From NCBI GenBank assembly GCA_031553835.1, contig JAVBKX010000026.1, forward strand, positions 1-64,000: DNA of 64,000 nucleotides, read 5' to 3'. Below, piece by piece: positions 46,331 through 54,803 of the stretch. Position numbers and translations under genes: made by a program. The stretch is from JAVBKX01 sp031553835. GTDB taxonomy: Bacteria > Bacteroidota > Bacteroidia > Bacteroidales > Azobacteroidaceae. Within the stretch, counting starts at the first letter, position 1, and every line of letters begins with the position of its first letter. The notes under the pieces are model-generated. The model saw nothing but the letters and a program-made list of their open reading frames with translations, made no database searches and was not told the DNA's origin.

Positions 46331-47436
46331 TAATATTGATTCCTTTGCTTGCCGCCCTGTTGGGGGCTTGTACTTCCAATAAAGTAAATATAATTGTCAG
46401 CAATCCAACCGATATCAACCGGAGTTATGAAATGGTAGAAATTTCGTTGGAAACTATTGACAAACAAATACATTTACATCCCGGAGAAAGTTATATGGTC
46501 AAAAAACAGAACTTGGGGATTATTCCATCTCAAGTTACTTTTGATAAAAAATTAATTTTCCAAGCCGGATTAAAAGAAAAAGAATCGGCTTCTTTTTCCA
46601 TCGAAAAAGGGAAAGAACAATCGTTCAAACCAATGGTTTACGGTCGCCTGATCTCCGAACGCAAAGATGATTTTGCCTGGGAAAACGACCGGGTAGCTTT
46701 TCGCGTATATGGACAAGCATTGATACCGACCGATGGCCCCAGCAACGGTATTGACCTTTGGTACAAACGCACAGGCGAATTGATTATAGACAAATGGTAT
46801 AGACAAGACCTGGCAGGAGCAGCTTCTTATCACGACGACCATGGCGAAGGCCTTGACGATTACAAAGTCGGTCGCACGCTCGGAGGCGGAGCCATGGCGC
46901 CATACATCGATGGTAAATTATGGCTCAACGAAAATTTTGTCTCTCACGAAATTTTGGAAAATGGCCCGTTACGCCTGACTTTCAAACTAACTTATAAAGA
47001 TATGGAAATAAATGGCGACCGTTTCTCCGAAAGCCGCACATTTTCGTTGGATGCAGGTTCTCAATTGACCAAAATACAACAGGAATATGGAATCAGACAA
47101 CCGATGCCGGTGGCAGCCGGAATTGTAAAAAGAGAGAATAACGACTCTGTCATTTTTTTTCCGGAAAAGAATTATCTCATTTATACAGAATCATCTCCCA
47201 AAGCCGGTGATGTATTCCTTGCCCTCGTTTTTCCGGAAAGCATGAAAAATTTCGCCGGTGAAATACACAACCATCTCCTGGTTATCGAAACATACCAACC
47301 GGGACAACCGCAAACTTATTACACCGGTTACGGATGGACTAAATTCGGTTTTCCTAAAGCAACTGATTTTGAAAAATATGCCGAGGATTTTACAATCTGT
47401 TTGAAACAGCCGTTGATTGTAAAAGTGCAACATTGA
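46324..47436 (+). CDS. DUF4861 domain lipoprotein
   Basis: 370 residues. Signal MKIILIPLLAALLGACTS with lipobox LGAC (Cys16). The rest matches the DUF4861 family as I recall it: YGRLISERKDDFAWENDRVAFRVYG, GIDLWYKRT, DYHDDHGEGLDDYKVG-like (here SYHDDHGEGLDDYKVGRTLGGGA, about residues 178-200) and TGYGWTKFGF near the end. Family members recur next to genes for uronate-containing polysaccharides in Bacteroidota. The strongly conserved acidic/His stretch suggests a catalytic or metal site, but the reaction is not known to me. Neighbours (kduI, SDR, hexuronate transporter) point to processing of unsaturated or uronic oligosaccharides in the periplasm. The start codon lies in a GAAATGA repeat array, so nearby in-frame alternatives are limited. 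Confidence 0.82.
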   Translation: MKIILIPLLAALLGACTSNKVNIIVSNPTDINRSYEMVEISLETIDKQIHLHPGESYMVKKQNLGIIPSQVTFDKKLIFQAGLKEKESASFSIEKGKEQSFKPMVYGRLISERKDDFAWENDRVAFRVYGQALIPTDGPSNGIDLWYKRTGELIIDKWYRQDLAGAASYHDDHGEGLDDYKVGRTLGGGAMAPYIDGKLWLNENFVSHEILENGPLRLTFKLTYKDMEINGDRFSESRTFSLDAGSQLTKIQQEYGIRQPMPVAAGIVKRENNDSVIFFPEKNYLIYTESSPKAGDVFLALVFPESMKNFAGEIHNHLLVIETYQPGQPQTYYTGYGWTKFGFPKATDFEKYAEDFTICLKQPLIVKVQH

Positions 47437-47488
47437 AAAACCGGGATATACGATCATAAAAACGTAGAATATAACAATCAAATAAAAT

Positions 47489-48274
47489 ATGATGCTAAAT
47501 CAATTTTCATTACAAGGAAAAATAGCCTTTGTTACCGGAGCCTCTTACGGCATCGGCATGGCCATCGCCAAAGCGCTGCATGAAGCCGGCGCCGCCATCG
47601 TGTTTAACGACATCAATACAGACCTGGTACAAAAAGGCTTGGCCGCATACCAGGAGAGCGGGATCAAGGCACACGGTTACGTGTGCGATGTTACAAATGA
47701 AGAACAGGTCAATACAACCATTGCAAAAATCACGGCTGAGGTCGGCGTGATCGACATCCTTGTCAACAACGCCGGAATCATCAAACGGATTCCCGCCATC
47801 GAAATGACAGCTTCCGAATTTCGCCAGGTAATCGATGTCGATCTCAATGGACCTTTCATCGTTTCTAAAGCCGTAGCTCCCGGAATGATCAAAAAAGGAG
47901 GCGGAAAAATCATCAATATCTGCTCTATGATGAGCGAACTCGGTCGTGAAACCGTATCGGCTTATGCCGCTGCTAAAGGCGGATTGAAGATGCTGACCAA
48001 AAATTTAGCCTGCGAATGGGCGGAATACAACATTCAGGTCAATGGAATCGGTCCGGGATACATCGCCACTCCACAAACAGCGCCACTACGTGAACCGGGA
48101 CATCCTTTCAATGATTTTATCATTGCCAAAACTCCGGCTGCGCGCTGGGGCACGACCACCGATCTGCAAGGCCCGGCCATATTCTTAGCCTCCGCCGCCT
48201 CTGATTTTGTAAACGGGCATATTTTATATGTGGACGGCGGCATTCTTGCTTATATTGGAAAACAACCTAAATAA
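47489..48274 (+). CDS. SDR-family dehydrogenase, gluconate 5-dehydrogenase/KduD-like
   Basis: 261 residues, cytoplasmic. Classical short-chain dehydrogenase: TGASYGIG cofactor loop (about 16-23), NNAGIIKR, the catalytic Ser in INICSMMSELGRETVS, and the YAAAK Tyr/Lys pair near 158-162. SDFVNGHILYVDGGIL closes the fold. The ICSMxSELGR stretch resembles gluconate 5-dehydrogenase (IdnO) more than E. coli KduD. Context with kduI, however, suggests it performs the KduD step, reduction of 2,5-diketo-3-deoxygluconate to KDG. Both calls are kept open, so no symbol is given. Two adjacent ATGs (47489, 47492) are equivalent. It precedes the MFS gene by 20 bases. Confidence 0.85.
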   Translation: MMLNQFSLQGKIAFVTGASYGIGMAIAKALHEAGAAIVFNDINTDLVQKGLAAYQESGIKAHGYVCDVTNEEQVNTTIAKITAEVGVIDILVNNAGIIKRIPAIEMTASEFRQVIDVDLNGPFIVSKAVAPGMIKKGGGKIINICSMMSELGRETVSAYAAAKGGLKMLTKNLACEWAEYNIQVNGIGPGYIATPQTAPLREPGHPFNDFIIAKTPAARWGTTTDLQGPAIFLASAASDFVNGHILYVDGGILAYIGKQPK

Positions 48275-48294
48275 AATAAATTAAACACAATACC

Positions 48295-49710
48295 ATGAGA
48301 GAAAAAATGACCAACTACAGGTGGGCGATTTGTGCATTACTGTTTTTTGCGACCACCATAAATTATTTAGACAGACAAGTCTTATCGCTCACGTGGGACG
48401 AATTTATCAAACCTGCATTTCATTGGGATGAATCGCATTACGGCAACATCACTTCTGTTTTTTCCATTGTCTATGCCATTTGCATGCTCTTTGCCGGGCG
48501 TTTTATCGACTGGCTGGGGACTAAAAAAGGATTTCTGTGGGCCATAGGCGTATGGTCGGTCGGAGCTTGTCTGCATGCCGTTTGCGGAGTCATTACAGAA
48601 TGGCACGTCGGGTTGCATAGCGTCGCAGAACTGGTGGGCGCCACCGGCGACACGGCGGTATTAATAGCTACCGTCAGCATGTATTGCTTTTTAGTCGCGC
48701 GATGCATCTTAGCTTTGGGCGAAGCGGGCAATTTTCCTGCCGCCATCAAAGTTACCGCCGAATATTTTCCTAAAAAAGACCGGGCGTATGCCACTTCCAT
48801 TTTCAATGCCGGCGCCTCCATCGGCGCGTTGGCAGCTCCTTTGACTATTCCGTTGCTGGCTAAAGCCTGGGGATGGGAAATGGCTTTTATCGTCATAGGA
48901 GCATTGGGTTTTATCTGGATGGGTTTTTGGGTTTTTATGTATGAAACACCTTCCGGGAGTAAACATGTCAACCGGCTTGAATTAGATTATATTGAGCAAG
49001 ATAATTTATCGGAAGAATTTGTTCCGGAAAAAGAAGAAAAAAAGATGCCTTTCTGGCAATGTTTTTCTTACAAACAAACCTGGGCATTCGCTTTCGGTAA
49101 ATTCATGACCGACGGAGTCTGGTGGTTTTTCTTGTTCTGGACGCCTTCTTACCTCAACACTCAATTCGGCATCAAAACATCCGAAGGCTTGGGCATTGCA
49201 TTACTCTTCACATTATATGCTATCTCCATGTTATCAATTTATGGAGGTAAATTACCCACCATCATTATAAACAAAACCGGGATGAATCCCTATGCCGCAC
49301 GCATGCAAGCCATGCTTATCTTTGCCTTTTTCCCGTTGTTGGTATTGTTGGCGCAACCCTTGGGCACTTTCTCTCCCTGGTTTCCGGTTATTTTGATTGG
49401 AATAGGATGCGCTGCCCACCAATCGTGGTCGGCCAATATTTTTTCCACAGTCGGCGACATGTTTCCCAAAGGCGCTATTGCTTCCATTACCGGTATCGGC
49501 GGAATGGCCGGCGGTCTCGGTTCCATGATTTTACAAAAAATAGCCGGGGAATTATTTGTTTATGCAGGAAAATCCAATATGGAATTTATGGGATTTGAGG
49601 GCAAACCAGCCGGTTATTTTATCATTTTCTGCGTTTGCTCTGTCACCTACCTGATCGGATGGATGGTAATGAAAACATTAGTTCCTAAGTATAAGCCGAT
49701 AACGATTTGA
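48295..49710 (+). CDS. MFS hexuronate transporter (ExuT-like, anion:cation symporter family)
   Basis: 471 residues, about 12 membrane helices. The N-terminus YRWAICALLFFATTINYLDRQ, the helix 4-5 region ARCILALGEAGNFPAAIKV with FPKKDRAYATSIFNAG, and WVF-type central loop are typical of the ExuT/GudP branch of the MFS. A family-atypical stretch at about 97-120 (VITEWHVGLHSVAELVGATG) enlarges the loop between helices 3 and 4. It should import glucuronate, galacturonate or an unsaturated uronate by H+ symport. It is the last gene of the kduI unit. The stop is followed by a heptamer palindrome that separates it from the convergent SusD gene. Confidence 0.92.
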   Translation: MREKMTNYRWAICALLFFATTINYLDRQVLSLTWDEFIKPAFHWDESHYGNITSVFSIVYAICMLFAGRFIDWLGTKKGFLWAIGVWSVGACLHAVCGVITEWHVGLHSVAELVGATGDTAVLIATVSMYCFLVARCILALGEAGNFPAAIKVTAEYFPKKDRAYATSIFNAGASIGALAAPLTIPLLAKAWGWEMAFIVIGALGFIWMGFWVFMYETPSGSKHVNRLELDYIEQDNLSEEFVPEKEEKKMPFWQCFSYKQTWAFAFGKFMTDGVWWFFLFWTPSYLNTQFGIKTSEGLGIALLFTLYAISMLSIYGGKLPTIIINKTGMNPYAARMQAMLIFAFFPLLVLLAQPLGTFSPWFPVILIGIGCAAHQSWSANIFSTVGDMFPKGAIASITGIGGMAGGLGSMILQKIAGELFVYAGKSNMEFMGFEGKPAGYFIIFCVCSVTYLIGWMVMKTLVPKYKPITI

Positions 49711-49714
49711 TTAA

Positions 49715-49835
49715 GGCGAAGGGTGCGGGGCGAAGGGTGCGGGGCGCAAGGTGTAGGGTACAGGGTGATGTTTTTATTCGCCCTTTGCCTTTCACCTTGC
49801 GCCCCGCACCCTTCTCGCCTTTCTTCTTTCGCCCT
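49715..49835. repeat. Heptamer palindrome between convergent MFS and SusD genes
   Basis: Left arm: direct heptamers GGCGAAG, GGTGCGG, GGCGAAG, GGTGCGG, GGCGCAA, GGTGTAG, GGTACAG. Right arm: inverted versions (about 49779-49835). The segment 49729-49753 pairs with 49793-49819 over 25 base pairs with a single 2-base bulge and a 39-base loop that includes TTTTTATT. It may act as a bidirectional terminator for the two converging operons. It is much more GC-rich than its surroundings. Confidence 0.75.
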
Positions 49836-51549
49836 ATTTTTCCGGAAATGGAATAAAGAAATTCCTGCTGTCGCTCAGCCGCGCCCTTACCTGCGCCGCA
49901 TCAGCTGTTGGCGTAGAAGGTATCCGGCTTTGTCCGGTTGATTCAAATTTGGCGGCAACAGTATTCGCTAAGAAAGACGGATCGTTTCTGCGCAATGCAA
50001 TGCGAACCAAATCACCCCAGCGATTGCCCTCGAATGCGGTTTCCAATGCTAATTCTTCTACAATAACCTCCTCAACAAACAGGATAGAATCCTGCAATGT
50101 GTTCAAAGTCGCAGGAAACTGCTGGGGAGCCATGTGTACCCGTCCTCTGACGCCCAGATTGTTGTCGTAAAGAGTATGATTAAAATTCACCAAATAAGAA
50201 CCGTCGGCTATTTCCTGCTGATTGACATACTTCGGATTAGATACCGTAGCGCGTTTCAGGCCGTAATTGATGGCAGCCAACGCCAGCGAAGGTTTACCTA
50301 AGCGATTAATAGCCTCAGCATAACGCAAGTGCAGCAAGCCTGCCCGTTCCAACAGAATACAGCCGCTTCCGTTGGTAGTATAATATTTATTGATGCAAGG
50401 AGTATTAGCCGGTACTACTGCAGATGCCGATTTATAGTATTGCGAAGGGCCCCATGAACCTACAGGCCTATAGGCAAGGGCATTATCTTCAACATAAGTA
50501 TGTATATAATTACCTCTAAAATCGCCCACGGCACGAAATTCTTCCCTGATATTCTGACTTTCGTACACCTGGTTATACCATTTGTCAATGGCATGGGAAC
50601 TGGCTTTCACCGAAACATTTTCAAAACACATTTCATACATCGGGCTGGCAGTTCCAAAAGAAGCATATATTATAAAACATCCTGTTTCATGTGATCCTCC
50701 ACCGGAAAAAATGCTATTCCAATTTAAACTATAACCTTCCATTCCATCAAAAACCTGATTGCGGAAAGTAGCATCGCATATAAAACCAACAATTTTTTGA
50801 ATCTCTCCATTATTAATGTTATAAGATCCAGTCTCTTTTTCCATCGTTTTCTTATAATAAAAAGCAGACTGCTCATAATCACCTAACCACAGGTAAAATT
50901 CTCCCAACAGAAATTCTGCAGATGGAATCAACCGCGGATTTAGAGAAGTTGTGCTACTGCCTAAAGCAAATTGCATTTGAGGAATCAGCTTGTCGGTCAG
51001 TAATTGTTGGAGCGTCAGATATTCTCCGGTAACTTTCCGGGCATCTGCTACGTCCAACACAGGTTCTTCATAATACAGCACCTTGGAGTAATTCTTGGCT
51101 AATTGAAAATAAGTCCATGCCCTTATTTTCATAAGCATCATATAATCAGGCAATAATGCCTTATTTTTTATCAGCGTATCCATTCGGGAAATTGCATAAT
51201 TACAGTTGTTGATTAAGGCATAATACGGAGCCACATCAACATAGGGATTTTCGGCCGAAATGGCTTCATGTGCATTGATTTCTCTCAGGAAACGATCGGC
51301 ATTTTCGGTTACATCCGTCAGGTCGGCACGCACTTCGCCCAATACAAAATACGACTGAGCTACTTTCTGCATTTGAGCAAGCGCTCCTGTTACACTGTAG
51401 GTCGAGTCATTAGGACTATTGAGCTGATTTTCTCCTTCTGTAAAATATTGATCCGAATCCACATCCAGCAAATCGTTACAGGATGAAGCCAACAACAGCA
51501 ATATCGGGACAATAAACGCTTTGCAAAATATATTTATTTTCTTCTTCAT
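49834..51549 (-). CDS. SusD/RagB-family outer-membrane nutrient-binding lipoprotein
   Basis: 571 residues from ATG 51549, which starts the lipoprotein signal MKKKINIFCKAFIVPI and lipobox LASSC. The earlier ATG 51576 overlaps the SusC stop as TAATG and is an alternative. The mature part follows SusD layout: N-terminal NDLLDVDSDQYF, a helical TPR-like scaffold (RAWTYFQLAKNYSKVLYYEEP), the middle LLERAGLLHLRYAEAINRLG, and the C-terminal LALETAFEGNRWGDLVRIALRR followed by FFIPFPEK. It caps the SusC barrel encoded directly upstream and captures the ligand at the cell surface. It is the last gene of the FAS1/Sus cluster and its stop overlaps a heptamer palindrome. The ligand is unknown. Confidence 0.93.
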   Translation of the reverse strand: MKKKINIFCKAFIVPILLLLASSCNDLLDVDSDQYFTEGENQLNSPNDSTYSVTGALAQMQKVAQSYFVLGEVRADLTDVTENADRFLREINAHEAISAENPYVDVAPYYALINNCNYAISRMDTLIKNKALLPDYMMLMKIRAWTYFQLAKNYSKVLYYEEPVLDVADARKVTGEYLTLQQLLTDKLIPQMQFALGSSTTSLNPRLIPSAEFLLGEFYLWLGDYEQSAFYYKKTMEKETGSYNINNGEIQKIVGFICDATFRNQVFDGMEGYSLNWNSIFSGGGSHETGCFIIYASFGTASPMYEMCFENVSVKASSHAIDKWYNQVYESQNIREEFRAVGDFRGNYIHTYVEDNALAYRPVGSWGPSQYYKSASAVVPANTPCINKYYTTNGSGCILLERAGLLHLRYAEAINRLGKPSLALAAINYGLKRATVSNPKYVNQQEIADGSYLVNFNHTLYDNNLGVRGRVHMAPQQFPATLNTLQDSILFVEEVIVEELALETAFEGNRWGDLVRIALRRNDPSFLANTVAAKFESTGQSRIPSTPTADAAQVRARLSDSRNFFIPFPEK

Positions 51550-51575
51550 ATTTTTGATTTCTTTTGAACTGTACA

Positions 51576-54500
51576 TTACAAGTTGATTTTAAATCCGGCG
51601 GTAAAAGAGCGCCCCTGAGACAAATATCCGGCATCAATTCCCTGGAACAACGAGAAACTGGAAGCGCTGAATTCAGGATCTCCCCCTAAATAATCGGTAA
51701 CTACAAACAAGTTATTCGCAGTTACAAAGACAGACAAGCCTTCGAGAAAGAACAATTTTTTCGGATTTTTCCAGGTCAATGTCACATTCTTCAATCGAAG
51801 ATACGAACCATCTTCAATCCAACGATCGGAAAAACGACTGTTGCCATGCAAATCGTAATAATCGGCACGAGGCATGGAAGTTTGCTGTCCCTCTACCCTC
51901 CAACGATTCAGCACACTGGTCGATTGATTATAAAAACCTCTCATCGATTCGGTTTGCGCCCTCAGGTGATTATAGACATCATTGCCATATACTCCTGTAA
52001 AGGTGGCATCTAATCCAACATTTTTGTATTCAAAATTGAATGCAACCGATCCATAAAAATCGGGATTCGGGTCCCCGATAATCTGCAGGTCTTCTTCATC
52101 GATCAGATGGTCGTTGTTTACATCTTCAAAGCGCACATCACCGGCTTCAAACGCATATTTGCGCGTATTGCGGTAATAAGCAGATAAATCCGCATCATGC
52201 GCTTCTTTAGCGGTGGCAAACACTCCGGAAGATTTATATCCATAAAACACGCCCACCGGCTGGCCGACTCTCGACAGGATATTCGCTCCCAAATAAGTAG
52301 TTTCAATATCTTTTCCACCAGGCAGCGACGTAATTTCATTTTTATATTTTGCAAAAGAAAAACGGGTATCCATCCTGAAATCGCGGGTATTGATCCATCT
52401 CAATCCCAATTTCAGTTCAAGACCGGTATTTTCGAGATCGCCGCCATTCATAAATGCATACGGAAATCCGGAAGCATGATCTAAGGATTGCGGAGTAATC
52501 AAGTCCTTCGTTTTATTGACGTAAAAATCCGCAGCCAACGAAATTCGTTCGTTGAATAATGCGATATCTACGCCCAGGTTATTTTTAGTTGTGGTCTCCC
52601 ATTTCAAATTTTTATTTCCTAAATTGGCGATTTGAGTTCCTTGCGCATCTAAATAAGCTACCGATTGAAAATACTGTACAGCATTCAGGAATGAAAAATT
52701 ATCATTCCCAACCATTCCTGAAGAAGCTCGGAATTTCAATACATTCAAAGCAGTAGCCCACGACATGAATGATTCGGAAGCCAGATTCCAGGAAAGAGCT
52801 ACAGATGGAAAAACACTATATTGCTGATTTTCCCCGGCTCTCGATGTACCATCGCCCGACACGCTTACCGCCAATTGATACCGGTTTTTGAGCGTATATT
52901 CCGCATCAACATAAGCTGAAGCCCATTTCCATTTGTCATCATAATCGCGAATGCTTTTGCCGATCATTCCCGATTCTAAAAACGGTTTGGAATCTTCAGA
53001 AACATTGTGTCCGCTCAAACGGGTAGCGCCCAGCTCATTACCCTGGTATCGCACGCCTCCCCACACATTGACATGATGGATGTAGTCAAACAATTTATTA
53101 TAGTTGGCGGCAAAGTTGCCATACAGTCCGACATAACGGGCGATGGCACTTTGAGTATATCGTTTGGAAATTTCCGACCGGGGCAACAATTCGCTTGAAA
53201 CGCCATAGTCCGGAATAAAATACGCCTCTTCATATTTATCGTAATCATAACTGAACGTAGCATTCAACAGCCATGCTGAGCCTAACTTCAAATTCAATTT
53301 GCCATATAAGCCCAACCGGTACTGGTCGTTTTCGCTAACCACTGCGTCTGTTTGCAAAAATACAGGATTGCTGACTCCCCAAATATCCTCATCAGCTAAT
53401 GTAGCTAATTGTACTCCCTGTGTATTGATTTTGTGGGAAGCCACTAAGGGCGATTTCATCAATGAAAGAAAAGAGGGGGACGACCGGATCACAGTACCGT
53501 CGTCATTCATTGTTTTATTGGCCTGGCTGTATGCAACACCCAACGACATTTGCAAATTTTTAAGCAGGTCAATATCAGTATTAAAGCGTGTATTAAAACG
53601 ATCCAAAGCAGCACTGTTCAGTGTACTTTGCACGTTCATATATCCTAATGAAATTCCATATTTAGCAATATCGTCTCCTCCGGTCACTTGCCCGTGATAG
53701 TTTTGGATAAAACCATTCCTGAATATTTCATCCTGCCAATCCGTATCGTTATGATAAGTATGGTATTCCAAACGGGAAGGATCATCGTACAGATATTCCG
53801 CATCCATAATCTGAATCGGAGTAAAACCGGCGCTACCCATTTGTTCGGATACTAATGCCCGGTATTCAGAGGCATCCAATACCGGCAATTGCTTAGGAGC
53901 AAAATTCATTCCCCACGATGCAGTCACAGCAATTTTAGAAGTTTGTTCTTTCGCCCGCTTGGTGGTGATAGCAATCACACCATTCGCAGCCTTCATCCCA
54001 TACAATGCATATCCGTCTTTAATAATAGAAATGTCTTCAATATCTTCGGGATCAATATTAGTGAGCGGATCGGTATGCCATCCGTTAATGGACGAAATAC
54101 GGTTAGAAAGCAAGGTTTCATAAGGAATTCCATCCACCAGGATCATCGGTTGGGAAGAAGCCGTCATCGAATTGTATCCGCGAACAAACATATTGCCGCC
54201 GATTCCGGGAGCGCCGGATCGAATAATGGTTCGCATTTCTCCTAATTCCATTTGCAGCCGGTCTTGCAGCGAAGACCCTGCCACCGGGAAAAACCGGTCG
54301 GTATGGTTGGTTGCAAAAGTCGCATCGACCACATTTTTTTCACCCAAAGGAAGTATTTCCCTTTCATACAGAGAGGTGTACTTACTTTTCATCATACGAA
54401 TCGTAACGGTTTCATTCCCTCTGACAGCCAATTCTTTTGTCTGGTATCCCCAGGATGTAATTTTCAGGATGGCGGAAGGATACGGAATCCGTATCGAGAA

Positions 54501-54767
54501 TGAGCCATCTTCATTGGTAATTGCCGAAGCATAATTTTCAGCCGTCAGTTCGGCCGCATTGACAGGCGCTCCGGTTGCCGCATCAAAGACATGCCCGGTA
54601 ATAGTCACTTCGCGCTGTGATTTTCTAATCGTTTTTTTCACCACAGCCTGTACGGTATCAGTCGGTTCTGCTCCATCCATTTCGTTCTGAGCCTCCAAAA
54701 CAAACGGGCAAGCCCATAAAAACGCAACCAGCCAATAAATGAATATTTTATTTTTTAATGATATCAT
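51576..54767 (-). CDS. SusC/RagA-family TonB-linked outer-membrane transporter (second copy)
   Basis: 1063 residues from ATG 54767 (54773 also possible). Signal peptide ends near FVLEAQ. A carboxypeptidase-regulatory-like N-domain (about 55-130: VTITGHVFDAATGAPVNAAEL), the plug (GSSLQDRLQMELGEMRTI, GNMFVRGYNSMTASSQPMILVDG, EDISIIKDGYALYGMKAANGVI) and a long beta-barrel ending GRSFTAGFKINL are visible. The plug motif is GIGGNMFVRGYNSM, slightly unlike the other SusC here (MSMRIRGATSING), and the N-terminal linker is longer. Energy-dependent import of a glycan or other ligand across the outer membrane, paired with the SusD immediately downstream. Preceded by a FAS1 lipoprotein gene with a 36-base gap. 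Confidence 0.94.
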   Translation of the reverse strand: MISLKNKIFIYWLVAFLWACPFVLEAQNEMDGAEPTDTVQAVVKKTIRKSQREVTITGHVFDAATGAPVNAAELTAENYASAITNEDGSFSIRIPYPSAILKITSWGYQTKELAVRGNETVTIRMMKSKYTSLYEREILPLGEKNVVDATFATNHTDRFFPVAGSSLQDRLQMELGEMRTIIRSGAPGIGGNMFVRGYNSMTASSQPMILVDGIPYETLLSNRISSINGWHTDPLTNIDPEDIEDISIIKDGYALYGMKAANGVIAITTKRAKEQTSKIAVTASWGMNFAPKQLPVLDASEYRALVSEQMGSAGFTPIQIMDAEYLYDDPSRLEYHTYHNDTDWQDEIFRNGFIQNYHGQVTGGDDIAKYGISLGYMNVQSTLNSAALDRFNTRFNTDIDLLKNLQMSLGVAYSQANKTMNDDGTVIRSSPSFLSLMKSPLVASHKINTQGVQLATLADEDIWGVSNPVFLQTDAVVSENDQYRLGLYGKLNLKLGSAWLLNATFSYDYDKYEEAYFIPDYGVSSELLPRSEISKRYTQSAIARYVGLYGNFAANYNKLFDYIHHVNVWGGVRYQGNELGATRLSGHNVSEDSKPFLESGMIGKSIRDYDDKWKWASAYVDAEYTLKNRYQLAVSVSGDGTSRAGENQQYSVFPSVALSWNLASESFMSWATALNVLKFRASSGMVGNDNFSFLNAVQYFQSVAYLDAQGTQIANLGNKNLKWETTTKNNLGVDIALFNERISLAADFYVNKTKDLITPQSLDHASGFPYAFMNGGDLENTGLELKLGLRWINTRDFRMDTRFSFAKYKNEITSLPGGKDIETTYLGANILSRVGQPVGVFYGYKSSGVFATAKEAHDADLSAYYRNTRKYAFEAGDVRFEDVNNDHLIDEEDLQIIGDPNPDFYGSVAFNFEYKNVGLDATFTGVYGNDVYNHLRAQTESMRGFYNQSTSVLNRWRVEGQQTSMPRADYYDLHGNSRFSDRWIEDGSYLRLKNVTLTWKNPKKLFFLEGLSVFVTANNLFVVTDYLGGDPEFSASSFSLFQGIDAGYLSQGRSFTAGFKINL

Positions 54768-54803
54768 AAACATATTTCCTTTGTATTAAATTAGTTACTG
54801 TTT

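Noticed and set aside
47489..48274. Firm naming of the SDR gene as kduD
   Set aside because: The catalytic-serine region resembles gluconate 5-dehydrogenase more than KduD; only the neighbours favour KduD, so the symbol was left empty.
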